A stretch of 26,162 bases of DNA from an uncultured Lachnospiraceae bacterium (GCA_910578605.1 CAJTQG010000008.1:64882-91043); one strand, 5' to 3'. Shown: positions 15,713 to 24,991, counted from the first letter of the stretch. Notes: a model not told the origin generated them from the sequence alone. Translations and numbers: made by a program.

Positions 15713-17620
15713 TTACTTTCTTCCTGCCTTCTTATGAACATTTCGTATTGTCTTTTTTTTCGTATTTTTCTTTGACAAACTGCTTGTCCCACCACTTCCA
15801 TGTCCATTGAAAACAGTTGTTTTTCCTTTCCTTGGACGTATCAAACATTTTTTATCATATCCAATTAAATCCTCTCTGCCCCCCTTCGCAAGGGCTTCCC
15901 TCACCAGTTCTTCATTTTTTGGATTGCGGTATTGAATCAACGCCCTCTGCATTGCCTTTTCGTGGGGATTTTTGGCCACATATACCTCCTCCATTGTTCT
16001 AGGATCAAGACCTGTATAGTACATACAAGTAGAAATGGTGGAAGGAGTAGGATAAAAATCCTGCACCTGCTGAGGCATATAACCTAAATCCCGCAAATAT
16101 TCTGAAAGCTCAATTGCCTCCTTTAAAGTGGAGCCTGGGTGAGAGGACATGAGGTACGGCACTACAAATTGATTTTTCCCCATCTGCTGATTAAGTTTAT
16201 TATACTTCTTAATAAAGCGCTCATACACTTCCCTGCTTGGTTTTCCCATTTTTGAAAGTACACTGTCGCTTATATGCTCCGGTGCTACTTTCAGCTGCCC
16301 GCTTATATGATGCTCTACCAACTCACGCATAAAGCTGTCATCTTTGTCATAGATTAAATAATCAAAGCGAATCCCTGAGCGCACAAACACCTTTTTTACC
16401 CCTGGCAGCTTTCTTAATTTCCGCAGAAGCTGCAAATAATCGGAATGGTCAACTGTAAGATTGGCACATGGCTTTGGAAACAGACATTGTCTGTCAGGGC
16501 ATACCCCCTTAGTCCATTGTTTATGGCAGGAGGTGTGACGAAAATTAGCAGTAGGACCGCCCACATCATGAATATACCCCTTAAAATCCTTGTCCTCTGT
16601 TATCTTTTTGGCCTCTCGAACAATAGATTCATGACTTCTTGTCTGAATGATTCTTCCCTGATGAAAGGTGAGAGCACAGAAGCTGCAGCCTCCAAAACAC
16701 CCTCTGTTGCTTACAAGTGAAAATTTCACCTCCTCTATTGCTGGCACTCCGCCGGCTTTTTGATAAATTGGATGAAAGGTTCGCATATAGGGAAGCTCAT
16801 ATACTCTGTCCATCTCCTCCTGAGTCAATGGCTTTGCGGGTGTATTCTGAACAATATAACAATTACTAGAGTACATTTCCGCTAAAGGTCTAGCCGTAAA
16901 GGGGTCCGTATTACAATACTGCTTATAAAAGCTTTTTGCATATTCTTTCTTGTTGTCCCTGACAGTATAAAAATCAGGAAGCATTTGTATATTATATATA
17001 TGCTCTGCACTCTTTGCTTTGTATACAGTGCCATCCACATAAGTAATATCCTCCACGGCAATTTGATTGTCAAGAGCATCGGCAATCTCAATCACAGACT
17101 TCTCCCCCATGCCATACATTAAAATATCTGCTCCGCTATCCAACAAAATAGAGCGCTTCACTTTGTTGGACCAATAATCATAGTGGGCAAGCCTGCGCAG
17201 GCTTGCCTCAATCCCTCCAATCAAAATGGGAATATGCTTATAGCTTTGCCGAATCAAATTGCAGTACACAATAGTGGCATAATCCGGACGCTTTCCCATT
17301 ACACCTCCAGGAGTAAAGGCATCCTTCTCCCTTCGTCTCTTAGACACAGAGTAATGATTTACCATGGAATCCATATTGCCCCCCATGACTAAAAAGCCAA
17401 GCCGAGGCTCCCCTAATATAGTGATGCTTTCCTTTTGCCGCCAATCAGGCTGGGAAATAATACCTACCTTATACCCATGAGCCTCCAACAGGCGGCTGAT
17501 AATGGCATGCCCAAAGGAGGGATGGTCTACATAGGCATCCCCTATCACATATACAAAATCGCACTGTTTCCAGCCTCTTTTTTCCATATCCTCCCTTGAT
17601 ATTGGTAAAAAGTCCTCCAT
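15713..17620 (-). CDS. YgiQ-family radical SAM protein
   Basis: A 635-residue member of the YgiQ family, radical SAM enzymes whose reaction is not established to my knowledge. The N-terminal domain (about 1-280) contains VYVIGDAYVDHPSFGHAI and GGIEASLRRLAHYDYW. The iron-sulfur motif is Cys308-x3-Cys312-x2-Cys315 (GCFGGCSFCAL). A further Cys-rich block, SCHKQWTKGVCPDRQC, follows at about 370-385, then PEHISD and the C-terminal domain with QVQDFYPTPSTISTCMYYTG. The tail ends in a Lys/Arg-rich stretch (KKNTKKKTIRNVHKKAGRK), suggesting contact with nucleic acid. The ATG at 17620 has AAAGGA seven bases upstream. Confidence 0.9.
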   Translation of the reverse strand: MEDFLPISREDMEKRGWKQCDFVYVIGDAYVDHPSFGHAIISRLLEAHGYKVGIISQPDWRQKESITILGEPRLGFLVMGGNMDSMVNHYSVSKRRREKDAFTPGGVMGKRPDYATIVYCNLIRQSYKHIPILIGGIEASLRRLAHYDYWSNKVKRSILLDSGADILMYGMGEKSVIEIADALDNQIAVEDITYVDGTVYKAKSAEHIYNIQMLPDFYTVRDNKKEYAKSFYKQYCNTDPFTARPLAEMYSSNCYIVQNTPAKPLTQEEMDRVYELPYMRTFHPIYQKAGGVPAIEEVKFSLVSNRGCFGGCSFCALTFHQGRIIQTRSHESIVREAKKITEDKDFKGYIHDVGGPTANFRHTSCHKQWTKGVCPDRQCLFPKPCANLTVDHSDYLQLLRKLRKLPGVKKVFVRSGIRFDYLIYDKDDSFMRELVEHHISGQLKVAPEHISDSVLSKMGKPSREVYERFIKKYNKLNQQMGKNQFVVPYLMSSHPGSTLKEAIELSEYLRDLGYMPQQVQDFYPTPSTISTCMYYTGLDPRTMEEVYVAKNPHEKAMQRALIQYRNPKNEELVREALAKGGREDLIGYDKKCLIRPRKGKTTVFNGHGSGGTSSLSKKNTKKKTIRNVHKKAGRK

Positions 17621-17699
17621 CTCCTAATCCTTTCCGTCGGACTGCTTCGCCAAGCCAACTTTCCTTAATTTTGTAAACTTGCTATAAAAAATACAGTTC

Positions 17700-18506
17700 T
17701 TACACACTTAAGCTCTGGGCCCTGTATCCTTCCGATATAATATCTAGTTCCTTTGAAAAGCGTTCTAACTGGTCCAAATCATCAAAAGCGTAAATTCGGT
17801 AAAATTCATCCTGTATCTTTATTATTTCCCGCTTATTGGCCACCCTGTACAAATTCTGAATATTGTTTAATATATCTGCCACAATATTGGCCTTGACCTG
17901 AAAAGAATTCTGGGCATCCATAATCTCGCTTCGCACCGCCGACATCTCTTTATCTAACAAAACAATGGCATCCGAAGCAGTCAGCAAACTGCTTTTAATA
18001 TGCTCTGGAATATTTTCTTTATATTTATACTGAAGAGAGTGCTCTATTGTTGCCCAAAAATTCATGGCAAGAGTTCGAATCTGTATCTCTGCCTTAATGG
18101 TTTTTGTTCCCTTTAATGTCTGAACATCATAGGTTACAATCATATGATAACTGCGGTAACCCGACGCCTTTCGATGATTGATATAATCCTTCTCGCCAAT
18201 CACCTTCATATCCTTGCGCTGTTTGATTAGCTCCACTACCTTGTCAATATCCTCCACAAACTGACACATAATGCGAATTCCTGCAATATCTTCTATCTTC
18301 TCATCTATCTCATCTATATCTATTTGTTTTCGGTGCAGCTTATCTAATATACTTGATATTTTTTTCACACGTCCATTGACTTGCTCAATCGGTGAATATA
18401 ATCCGCACCTTCTATGTTCATCCATCACATGATTAAATTTAACCAGCATTTCATTTACCGCCAGTGTATAGGGAGCTAATATCTCCCGCCATAATTGAAT
18501 CTCCAT
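17700..18506 (-). CDS. relQ: small alarmone synthetase, RelQ-like GTP pyrophosphokinase
   Basis: A stand-alone synthetase that makes (p)ppGpp from ATP and GTP or GDP, without a hydrolase domain. From ATG 18506 it has 268 residues, slightly longer than the usual 210-260. Core motifs are intact: GRVKKISSILDKL with the ATP-binding Arg and Lys (about 45-57), DIAGIRIMC with the metal-binding Asp73, ASGYRSYHMI, and AEIQIRT with Glu140 leading into MNFWATIEHSLQYKYK. The C-terminal part is helical, as in tetrameric RelQ enzymes. A longer frame from 18587 overlaps the peptidase gene and adds unrelated residues; AAGG lies upstream of the chosen ATG. It follows the M23 peptidase gene by 32 bases. Confidence 0.9.
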   Translation of the reverse strand: MEIQLWREILAPYTLAVNEMLVKFNHVMDEHRRCGLYSPIEQVNGRVKKISSILDKLHRKQIDIDEIDEKIEDIAGIRIMCQFVEDIDKVVELIKQRKDMKVIGEKDYINHRKASGYRSYHMIVTYDVQTLKGTKTIKAEIQIRTLAMNFWATIEHSLQYKYKENIPEHIKSSLLTASDAIVLLDKEMSAVRSEIMDAQNSFQVKANIVADILNNIQNLYRVANKREIIKIQDEFYRIYAFDDLDQLERFSKELDIISEGYRAQSLSV

Positions 18507-18538
18507 TACCCTTATACCTTCTGCACTGCAAATTATCG

Positions 18539-19177
18539 CTAATTGCCTGCCTTTCCATCTATTTCTTCTAAATTTTTTAATATCCAATAGGGATTCACAC
18601 TAATCTCCTCCCCTTTCTCCTCCCTGTATATTCCAAAATGCAGGTGTACCACAAATTTTCCTGTAGTTCCCTCCTGACCGTAGCCGGAATCTCCCATATA
18701 ACCTATCACATCCCCTGCTTTTACTTTTGTTCCCTCCTGCAACCCCTCTTCAAAATGATGGAGATGAGCATAATAAAAATATATGCCCTGCTCTGACCGT
18801 ATGCCGATTCTCCAGCCGCCTAAAGGCAGCCATCCTATGTTTTCAATAACACCGTCACTGACACTGACTATCTTGTATTTTCCTGCTTTATTTTCCGGCG
18901 GAATAATATCCGTCCCCTCATGCTGCCTGTCTCCCCCAAAAGTTCTCTCCTGCCCGTAGGAATCTTCGTAAGCAAATGCTATGCTTTTGTACTCCTCCAC
19001 AGGAAACATATGGACATCTTCCCAAATTTCTTTCACAAAGTTGGCTGTCTGCTTCATTTCCTTTTCATAGGGAAGGTCCCCCATCACTAGAAATTCCACA
19101 CAAAACCATTGCAAAAATACAATGTAAAATAGGAGAAAGGTAATAGAAATGCTTCCGGTAAATATTTGTTTTTTCAT
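18539..19177 (-). CDS. M23 family (LytM-like) cell-wall metallopeptidase, membrane-anchored
   Basis: A 212-residue protein with an N-terminal hydrophobic helix (about 8-32), either an anchor or an uncleaved signal, and a single extracellular M23 domain that should cut peptidoglycan cross-links. Zinc ligands are His86 and Asp90 in RQHEGTDI and His180 in VHLHFGIY; His138 in YYAHL and His178 are the catalytic histidines. All are present, so it looks active rather than a degenerate activator. No LysM or coiled coil is present. GAAGGA lies five bases from the ATG. It is flanked by the FtsA-like gene (64 bases upstream) and relQ (32 bases downstream), suggesting a role with division or growth. The neighbourhood link is an inference. 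Confidence 0.9.
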   Translation of the reverse strand: MKKQIFTGSISITFLLFYIVFLQWFCVEFLVMGDLPYEKEMKQTANFVKEIWEDVHMFPVEEYKSIAFAYEDSYGQERTFGGDRQHEGTDIIPPENKAGKYKIVSVSDGVIENIGWLPLGGWRIGIRSEQGIYFYYAHLHHFEEGLQEGTKVKAGDVIGYMGDSGYGQEGTTGKFVVHLHFGIYREEKGEEISVNPYWILKNLEEIDGKAGN

Positions 19178-19241
19178 AAATTTCCTTCTCTATGCTTTTC
19201 CAAATACTCTATGCACAGAAAAATCTATTTATTCCAAGTAA

Positions 19242-21386
19242 TTACTCATGCCATCCAAGCACAATTCTATCATTTTCATGAAGAAATTCTGAAAAATTAG
19301 TTTCTGTCTCATTTTGAAGTAAACGCAGCTTCCTTCCGGCAGCTTGTTCCACATCAAAGGGATATACATCTAAAATATCAACGATTCTATACTGCTCCTT
19401 CGGCTTTAATTCAATTTGTTCCTCATTTACCCAGACAGTTATTCCCTTTTTCACTGCCTCTTTTTCTGTCTCTTTTTCTTTCTTTTCCTCTTCCTTGTGC
19501 TGCTGAGCAGTGCCTGTTTCGTCTTCCATTTTTGAATTGTAATCCTTGTGGGACTCTATGTTTTCCTCTTCTGTCTTTTCCTCAAAATCCAGCTCCTTAT
19601 GGATATCCTCCGGCTCAGCTTGAGCCAAATCCTTGTATTCCTTTTGCTTCCAGAGCACGTCAAAGTTCTCATACACTTTGTCATTCTCCTCTGCTAACTG
19701 ATTGTTCACATACACTGCAATGTCGGACATATCAATATCGAGAAAGGTCATAAGCTGCTCTACTGTATAATAATCTAAAAATATAATATTATCCTGTGTT
19801 TGAATCTGGTAGGTTCCCGGCTGAAGCACACCGTTTACATGAGTAAATTTAGGACAGACAACATTTTTCCCATTAATATGGAAACGGATATCCGCCTTAT
19901 ACTCCGGCAATTTCTCCAACGTACAGCTTGCCGGCTCACCTATTGTTGATTCCGTGATCGTAATGATATCATTTTTGTTTATAGAGGAATACATATTACT
20001 TTTTTTGCCGTTAATCGTAATTTCCGCCGGCTCTCCAGACATTCCCCGTATCATCCGCGCCTTTCCATCCACATAAAAAGTAAGCTCCTGTCCCCTTCTA
20101 GGAAACAGCCATTCATTTGGATAACCTACCTGTATTGCCGCATCCACCACCGTCAATTTATTATTATCGTAGAGCTTAATCCGCTCCCCATTAATGCTGA
20201 CAAATATAAAATTGTTTTTCTGGTCATAAAAATTCATGCAAATACCGATAGGGGTCACAAGCAGCGGATCCTTCTTGATTTCCTCCTGCACAAAGGTTAC
20301 ATCTCCAAGCACCTCCTCCCCCCGAAGGGCAACCCTTGCCTCCGACAGCTTCAAATATCCTGCCAGAGCTTTCGTAAAGCCAAACACCTTTCCGCCGCCG
20401 CCCACTACAAACACAGCACTCACAGACTTTCCTCCATTCAGCTCCTTAATCTTCTCCCCTGTCTCCTTAGCAATCATATCCACAATCGGCTTACAAGCTG
20501 TGCGCACCTCCTGGGGAGATACCTTCTGAGGCAGCCCCATAATATCTTTAAAGGAAATTTGTCTTGATTTTCCTGCACCAAGCTTGATTTTTTCTGCTGT
20601 ATCGAAATCTACCAAATATTTTTTAACCAATGCTTCTGTAATCTCGTCACCTGCGTGAGGAATCATACCGTATGCTACAATGCTGCCGTCCTTTGTAATG
20701 CAAATATCCGATGTTCCTGCCCCCACATCCACCAGCGCAATATTCAGCAGCCTATACTGCTGAGGTATGGCTACATTGATAGCAGCTATGGGCTCTAATG
20801 TAAGATTTGCCACTTCAAGTCCTGCCATCTGTACAGAAGTATACAAGTCCTCCACCACCTCATCCGGCAAAAAAGTCGCCAGCACGTCAGCAGAAATAGA
20901 TTTTGCCTTATGTCCCTCCAGATTTCCAATCATATAGTGATTCAGATAATATTTTACAACCGTGTAACCTACACAGAAAAAAGAGATATCTCCCTGCTCT
21001 TTATGTATCTCTTCATATGCCTTCTCAATACCGGAAAGCTCCAGAGAATATATCTTTTCACCGTCCACAGCCTCCTCCTGCTCAAACTCCATGTCCACAT
21101 GAACCGTCACCGTTTTCAGCACACGTCCTGCGGCGGCAATACACACCTCATGCAATTCCCTGCCAAGCTGTCTCTCTAACTGATTCTTTACATAGCTGAT
21201 GCTAGAACCTACCTTTTGTATATCATGAATCTGTCCGTCCATCATGGCACGAGTATCGTGCTCCTTCACACAATGTGCAACCACCTTAAACTTATCTCTC
21301 TCCAAATATCCTACGGAACCTACAATGCTTCTCGTTCCAATATCCAAGCCGAACACCATATGTTCTGGTAATCTGGTCTGCTCCAT
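19242..21386 (-). CDS. FtsA-like actin-fold ATPase with long C-terminal extension
   Basis: From ATG 21386 the protein has 714 residues, against about 400-450 for ordinary FtsA. The first 380 or so form the actin-fold core: phosphate-1 loop GLDIGTRS (Asp15), an SHS2/1C-like region, LTLEPIAAIN, phosphate-2 loop VDVGAGTSDI (about 219-228) and the nucleotide loop VVGGGGKVFG (about 328-337). From about 390 to 575 come strand-rich segments centred on INGERIKL, YVDGKARM, INGKKSNM and INGKNVVC. A Glu/Lys-rich linker (about 590-648) leads to a final segment, VWVNEEQIELKPKEQ to NDRIVLGW, resembling a beta-grasp fold. No terminal amphipathic membrane helix is evident. ATG 21404 is possible but lies at the start point of the nearer promoter. 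A division role is inferred. Confidence 0.85.
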   Translation of the reverse strand: MEQTRLPEHMVFGLDIGTRSIVGSVGYLERDKFKVVAHCVKEHDTRAMMDGQIHDIQKVGSSISYVKNQLERQLGRELHEVCIAAAGRVLKTVTVHVDMEFEQEEAVDGEKIYSLELSGIEKAYEEIHKEQGDISFFCVGYTVVKYYLNHYMIGNLEGHKAKSISADVLATFLPDEVVEDLYTSVQMAGLEVANLTLEPIAAINVAIPQQYRLLNIALVDVGAGTSDICITKDGSIVAYGMIPHAGDEITEALVKKYLVDFDTAEKIKLGAGKSRQISFKDIMGLPQKVSPQEVRTACKPIVDMIAKETGEKIKELNGGKSVSAVFVVGGGGKVFGFTKALAGYLKLSEARVALRGEEVLGDVTFVQEEIKKDPLLVTPIGICMNFYDQKNNFIFVSINGERIKLYDNNKLTVVDAAIQVGYPNEWLFPRRGQELTFYVDGKARMIRGMSGEPAEITINGKKSNMYSSINKNDIITITESTIGEPASCTLEKLPEYKADIRFHINGKNVVCPKFTHVNGVLQPGTYQIQTQDNIIFLDYYTVEQLMTFLDIDMSDIAVYVNNQLAEENDKVYENFDVLWKQKEYKDLAQAEPEDIHKELDFEEKTEEENIESHKDYNSKMEDETGTAQQHKEEEKKEKETEKEAVKKGITVWVNEEQIELKPKEQYRIVDILDVYPFDVEQAAGRKLRLLQNETETNFSEFLHENDRIVLGWHE

Positions 21387-21412
21387 ACTGCTGTATTCTC
21401 CCATCTTTCATA

Positions 21413-21421
21413 ATTATATCA
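21413..21421 (-). promoter_or_regulatory. extended -10 promoter just upstream of the FtsA-like gene
   Basis: On the minus strand TGATATAAT, an extended -10 (TGn-TATAAT) with a consensus hexamer, lies at 21413-21421; no -35 match precedes it. Its start point would fall near 21406, leaving a leader of about 20 bases before ATG 21386 and arguing against ATG 21404. Confidence 0.5.
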
Positions 21422-21460
21422 AATCTTAATTGTAGCTGCTTGTTCATCTGCGATGTAAAC

Positions 21461-21489
21461 TTTATACTATACCTTTCAGAATAACACAA
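21461..21489 (-). promoter_or_regulatory. sigma-A-type promoter upstream of the FtsA-like gene
   Basis: On the minus strand TTGTGT (21484-21489) and TATAAA (21461-21466) are 17 bases apart. The -35 box overlaps the U-tract of the coaE terminator. Transcription would begin near 21454. Confidence 0.55.
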
Positions 21490-21515
21490 AAAGCACTAAA
21501 ACTCTAGTGCTTTTT
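21488..21515 (-). terminator. intrinsic terminator overlapping the end of coaE
   Basis: An 11-bp perfect stem, AAAAAGCACTA (21488-21498) with TAGTGCTTTTT (21505-21515), has a 6-base loop. On the minus strand the stem ends GCTTTTTGTG. The coaE stop codon TAG (21496-21498) lies inside the stem, so the last coaE codons also encode the terminator. Confidence 0.8.
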
Positions 21516-22092
21516 TTATTTGAAGCTGTGTAATTGCTTCCTCTTTTGTATTGTCAATGATTCGAGTACAGTTTTCCTTAAAAAATTCGTTGCTCTCCTG
21601 CTTTTTTATAATATTTTCACAATACTGTCTGCTGTAGCCCCTGTTTGACATTAACCGCTTTGTCCTTGTATTTGTATCAGCATAAATATACCAGACCTCA
21701 TCACAGTACTGCTCAAATCCGCTCTCCCTTAACAGTGCGCTCTCCACCACAATCCAATTTACCTTGTTTTCCTCTTTTATCTTCCCTAACTCTTCCTTTA
21801 TTTTTTTAATCACTCCCGGGTGTGTAATGGCATTTAATCGGTTCAATTTCTCCCTGTTTTCTTCTCCAAACACCATACTTCCCAAAATACCTCTGTCAAT
21901 TTTTTTCTCTGGAGTAAGAATTTGACTGCCAAATTCATCCACCACATTTTTATACACTTCCTGGCCTGGCTCCATCACTTGATGCGCCACCTTGTCCGCC
22001 TCAATCACACATACATTATAATTTTCTTTTAGGAAACGCAGAACTGTGGATTTTCCACAGCCCACTCCCCCTGTCACTCCAATTACCTTCAC
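21496..22092 (-). CDS. coaE: dephospho-CoA kinase
   Basis: CoaE phosphorylates the ribose 3'-hydroxyl of dephospho-CoA with ATP, the last step of coenzyme A synthesis. At 198 residues it matches the family. The P-loop GVTGGVGCGKST spans 5-16, and IEADKVAHQVMEPG (about 30-43) gives the conserved Asp that contacts the substrate. ITHPGV and VVESALLRESG (the DxPLLFE-like block, here ESALLRE) lie near the lid, followed by RLMSNRGYS. The start is GTG at 22092 with GAGG four bases upstream. It sits 44 bases behind polA, a common gene order in Firmicutes, and is closed by an overlapping terminator. Confidence 0.95.
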   Translation of the reverse strand: MKVIGVTGGVGCGKSTVLRFLKENYNVCVIEADKVAHQVMEPGQEVYKNVVDEFGSQILTPEKKIDRGILGSMVFGEENREKLNRLNAITHPGVIKKIKEELGKIKEENKVNWIVVESALLRESGFEQYCDEVWYIYADTNTRTKRLMSNRGYSRQYCENIIKKQESNEFFKENCTRIIDNTKEEAITQLQIKKALEF

Positions 22093-22136
22093 TTTTCCTC
22101 ACTCCATTGTGTTTCTTTTCCGTCGTCATGCAAACA

Positions 22137-24851
22137 TTAATGTGCGTCAAACCAGCTTTCACCGCTCTCCACCTCCACACTGAGAGGTACAAGCAAATCG
22201 GCGACTCCCATCATTTCCTCCCTTAATATTTTTTCTACCTGCTCCTTCTCCTCTATTTTAGTCTCCACCAATAATTCATCATGCACCTGAAGTACAATGC
22301 GGGATTGTAAACCTTCCCTCAACAATCGGTGATGAACATGAATCATGGCAAGCTTAATAATATCTGCTGCTGTTCCCTGAATCGGTGAATTCATGGCAAC
22401 CCGCTCGCCAAAGCTTCTCTGCATAAAATTTGAGGATTTTAATTCCGGCACAGGACGGATTCTATGATACGCTGTCTGGACATATCCTTGAGTTTTTGCC
22501 GTCTCAACACTGTTGTCCAAAAATTCTTTAATCTTTGGATAGATAGCAAAATATTGGTTGATATACTCTGCCGCTTCCTTTCTGTCAATGTTTAAATCAT
22601 TGCTCAGGCCAAAAGCACTGATTCCATAAACGATACCGAAATTCACAGCCTTTGCCTTTCGTCTCAAATCGCTGTCCACCTGGTCTAATGGCACATGAAA
22701 CACTTTGGAGGCAGTGGCGCTGTGAATATCCTCCCCATTTTTATATGCCCCAATTAAATGCTCATCCTCTGAAAAATGTGCCAGAATCCTTAACTCAATC
22801 TGGGAATAATCTGCATCTAAAAAGATACATCCCTCTTTCGGTACAAAAATTTTGCGGATTTCTCTTCCTAACTCCATTCGAATGGGAATATTCTGAAGGT
22901 TTGGCTCTGTGCTGCTGATTCTTCCTGTGGCAGTGATCGTCTGGTTAAAGGTTCCATGAATTCTTTCATCCTCACCGATATAGACAGCCAATCCGTCTGC
23001 ATAGGTAGATTTCAGTTTTGTAAGCTGTCGATATTCTAATATATCAGCCACAACAGGGTAATCTCCCTTTAATTTTTCCAAAATCTCCGCCGATGTGGAA
23101 TATCCTGTTTTTGTTTTCTTACCTCCCTCTATCCCCATTTTTTCAAATAAAATCACACCAAGCTGTTTTGGTGAGTTGATATTAAACTCCTCCCCCACCT
23201 GATGATATATTTTATTTTCCAGCTCTGTAATTCCTACAGCCAGCTTTTCTCCGTATTCCCTTAAAGCCTCTCTCTTTACCAGCACTCCCTCCTGTTCCAT
23301 GTCATACAGAGCAAATGCCAAAGGTATCTCCACATCCTCCAGCAAAGCTACCATTCCATATTTCTCACATTGACTGTAAATTTCCTTTTTGGAGGCAACG
23401 GCTGTGTAGGCTAAGTAACAGGCCATTTTTACAAAATCCTCCTCATTTTCCTCCATAAATTGTTCATCGGTCTTTTTCTCACAGAACTGACTTCTAGAAG
23501 GTACATTTAAAGAACAGTACAAGGCCGCCAACTCGTCATAGTGGTAGGTTTCCGATAATGGATTCAAAAGATAAGCTCCAAGCTGAGCATCAAATACTTG
23601 GCTTTCTTTTAGCTCTCTCTGAAAGCGAAGATGTCTTTTTATATCCAACACGCAGAGAATGGCGGAGGAATTTCCCAGTATAGAAAGCCATTCTTCTATA
23701 TGCTCATCCCCAATTTCCCGGCTAGTTGAAATAAAGACCGCCTTTCCCCCATCCTCCTTTGTTGTATAGGCAACTGCCATGCCAAGGAGCTTCTTTTTTT
23801 TCTCCTGGGGATTTAACAGCCAGGTTAGCACCAACTGTTCATTTTCTCTGTAGGCATCCCTCTCAAACACGTAAATGCCTACCTCCTGCTGCTTTGCTGC
23901 CTCCTGAATCCACTTTGAAGCTTCCTCAATCTTATCTATTTTTTGAAAATCCTGTTCTATTTTTGCCGACTGAGACGAAATCTCTTTGCTAAAACGCCCT
24001 AATAAGCTTTTAAATCCTAACTCACTGATTTTATGATAGGCTTCCTCTGTATAAATATCTCCAAGCCTGCATGTGCTCAATTCTGTTTTTAGAGGAACCT
24101 CCACGCATATCCGAACTAATTTTTGACATAAAAAAGCCAGCTCTTTATTTTCTAACAGAGCTTTTTTTGCTCTTGGCGGTGTCACCTCCTCCACATGTTC
24201 ATAGAGATTCTCCAGAGAGTGATAGGCCTGTATCAGTTTTGTTGCTGTCTTCTCTCCAATAGACGGCACTCCCGGAATATTATCAGAACTGTCCCCCATT
24301 AAAGCTTTCACATCAATAAACTCGGCAGGAGTGACGAAATATTTCTCTTCCACTCCACTCTCATCAAAATGGTCCACCGTCGTTGCTCCACCTTTTGTGT
24401 GAGGAATGCGAATAATTGTATTTTTAGTTGCAAGCTGCAGCAAATCTCTGTCACCTGACAAAATAACAACCTTCCACTCCTCCTGCTCTCCCTTTTTCGC
24501 CATAGTACCTAAAATATCATCTGCCTCATACCCTGGCATTTCCAATATGGTTATGTCCATGGCCCGAAGCACTTCCTTCATCACATCTACCTGCTGGTAA
24601 AGCTCTTGGGGCATCGGCTTTCTAGTCCCCTTATATTCCTCATACATTTCATGGCGAAAAGTAGGATGGTGCAAATCAAATGCCACTGCCAGATAATCCG
24701 GCTGTTCCTCCTCAATCGCCTTAAACATCATATTTAAAAATCCATAAATTGCATTTGTGTGAAGTCCGTTGACATTGGTCAAGTCAGGCACTCCATAAAA
24801 TGCCCTGTTCAATATACTATGTCCGTCAATCAGTAATAGATTTTCGCTCAC
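22137..24851 (-). CDS. polA: DNA polymerase I
   Basis: PolA fills gaps and removes RNA primers during lagging-strand synthesis and repair. The 904 residues hold a 5' nuclease domain (about 1-290) with YEADD (108-112), SGDRD (132-136) and MGDSSDNIPG (185-194). A 3'-5' exonuclease-like domain follows (about 320-480). The polymerase has motif A DADYSQIELR (679-688), motif B RRKAKAVNFGIVYG (730-743) and motif C QVHDE (855-859). The exonuclease DxE pair is not seen in the expected segment VGIYVFERDAY, and the second Asp is replaced in LDIKRHL, so proofreading is probably lost, as in B. subtilis PolA. The start is GTG with GAGAGG eight bases upstream. In the 140-base gap upstream only a poor promoter match (TTGGCA-19-TAAAAT) is seen. 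Confidence 0.96.
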   Translation of the reverse strand: MSENLLLIDGHSILNRAFYGVPDLTNVNGLHTNAIYGFLNMMFKAIEEEQPDYLAVAFDLHHPTFRHEMYEEYKGTRKPMPQELYQQVDVMKEVLRAMDITILEMPGYEADDILGTMAKKGEQEEWKVVILSGDRDLLQLATKNTIIRIPHTKGGATTVDHFDESGVEEKYFVTPAEFIDVKALMGDSSDNIPGVPSIGEKTATKLIQAYHSLENLYEHVEEVTPPRAKKALLENKELAFLCQKLVRICVEVPLKTELSTCRLGDIYTEEAYHKISELGFKSLLGRFSKEISSQSAKIEQDFQKIDKIEEASKWIQEAAKQQEVGIYVFERDAYRENEQLVLTWLLNPQEKKKKLLGMAVAYTTKEDGGKAVFISTSREIGDEHIEEWLSILGNSSAILCVLDIKRHLRFQRELKESQVFDAQLGAYLLNPLSETYHYDELAALYCSLNVPSRSQFCEKKTDEQFMEENEEDFVKMACYLAYTAVASKKEIYSQCEKYGMVALLEDVEIPLAFALYDMEQEGVLVKREALREYGEKLAVGITELENKIYHQVGEEFNINSPKQLGVILFEKMGIEGGKKTKTGYSTSAEILEKLKGDYPVVADILEYRQLTKLKSTYADGLAVYIGEDERIHGTFNQTITATGRISSTEPNLQNIPIRMELGREIRKIFVPKEGCIFLDADYSQIELRILAHFSEDEHLIGAYKNGEDIHSATASKVFHVPLDQVDSDLRRKAKAVNFGIVYGISAFGLSNDLNIDRKEAAEYINQYFAIYPKIKEFLDNSVETAKTQGYVQTAYHRIRPVPELKSSNFMQRSFGERVAMNSPIQGTAADIIKLAMIHVHHRLLREGLQSRIVLQVHDELLVETKIEEKEQVEKILREEMMGVADLLVPLSVEVESGESWFDAH

Positions 24852-24991
24852 CCTGCAAACCTCTCTTTCTGCCAGATTTTACTTTTATTTGTAACGATTT
24901 TGCCAATATGGTTCTGTAGTGTCACTTTTATATACAAATCATTCTGTTTTGTTATAGCCGGAGTAATCATATAGCTAAAAGGGCAGTCATT

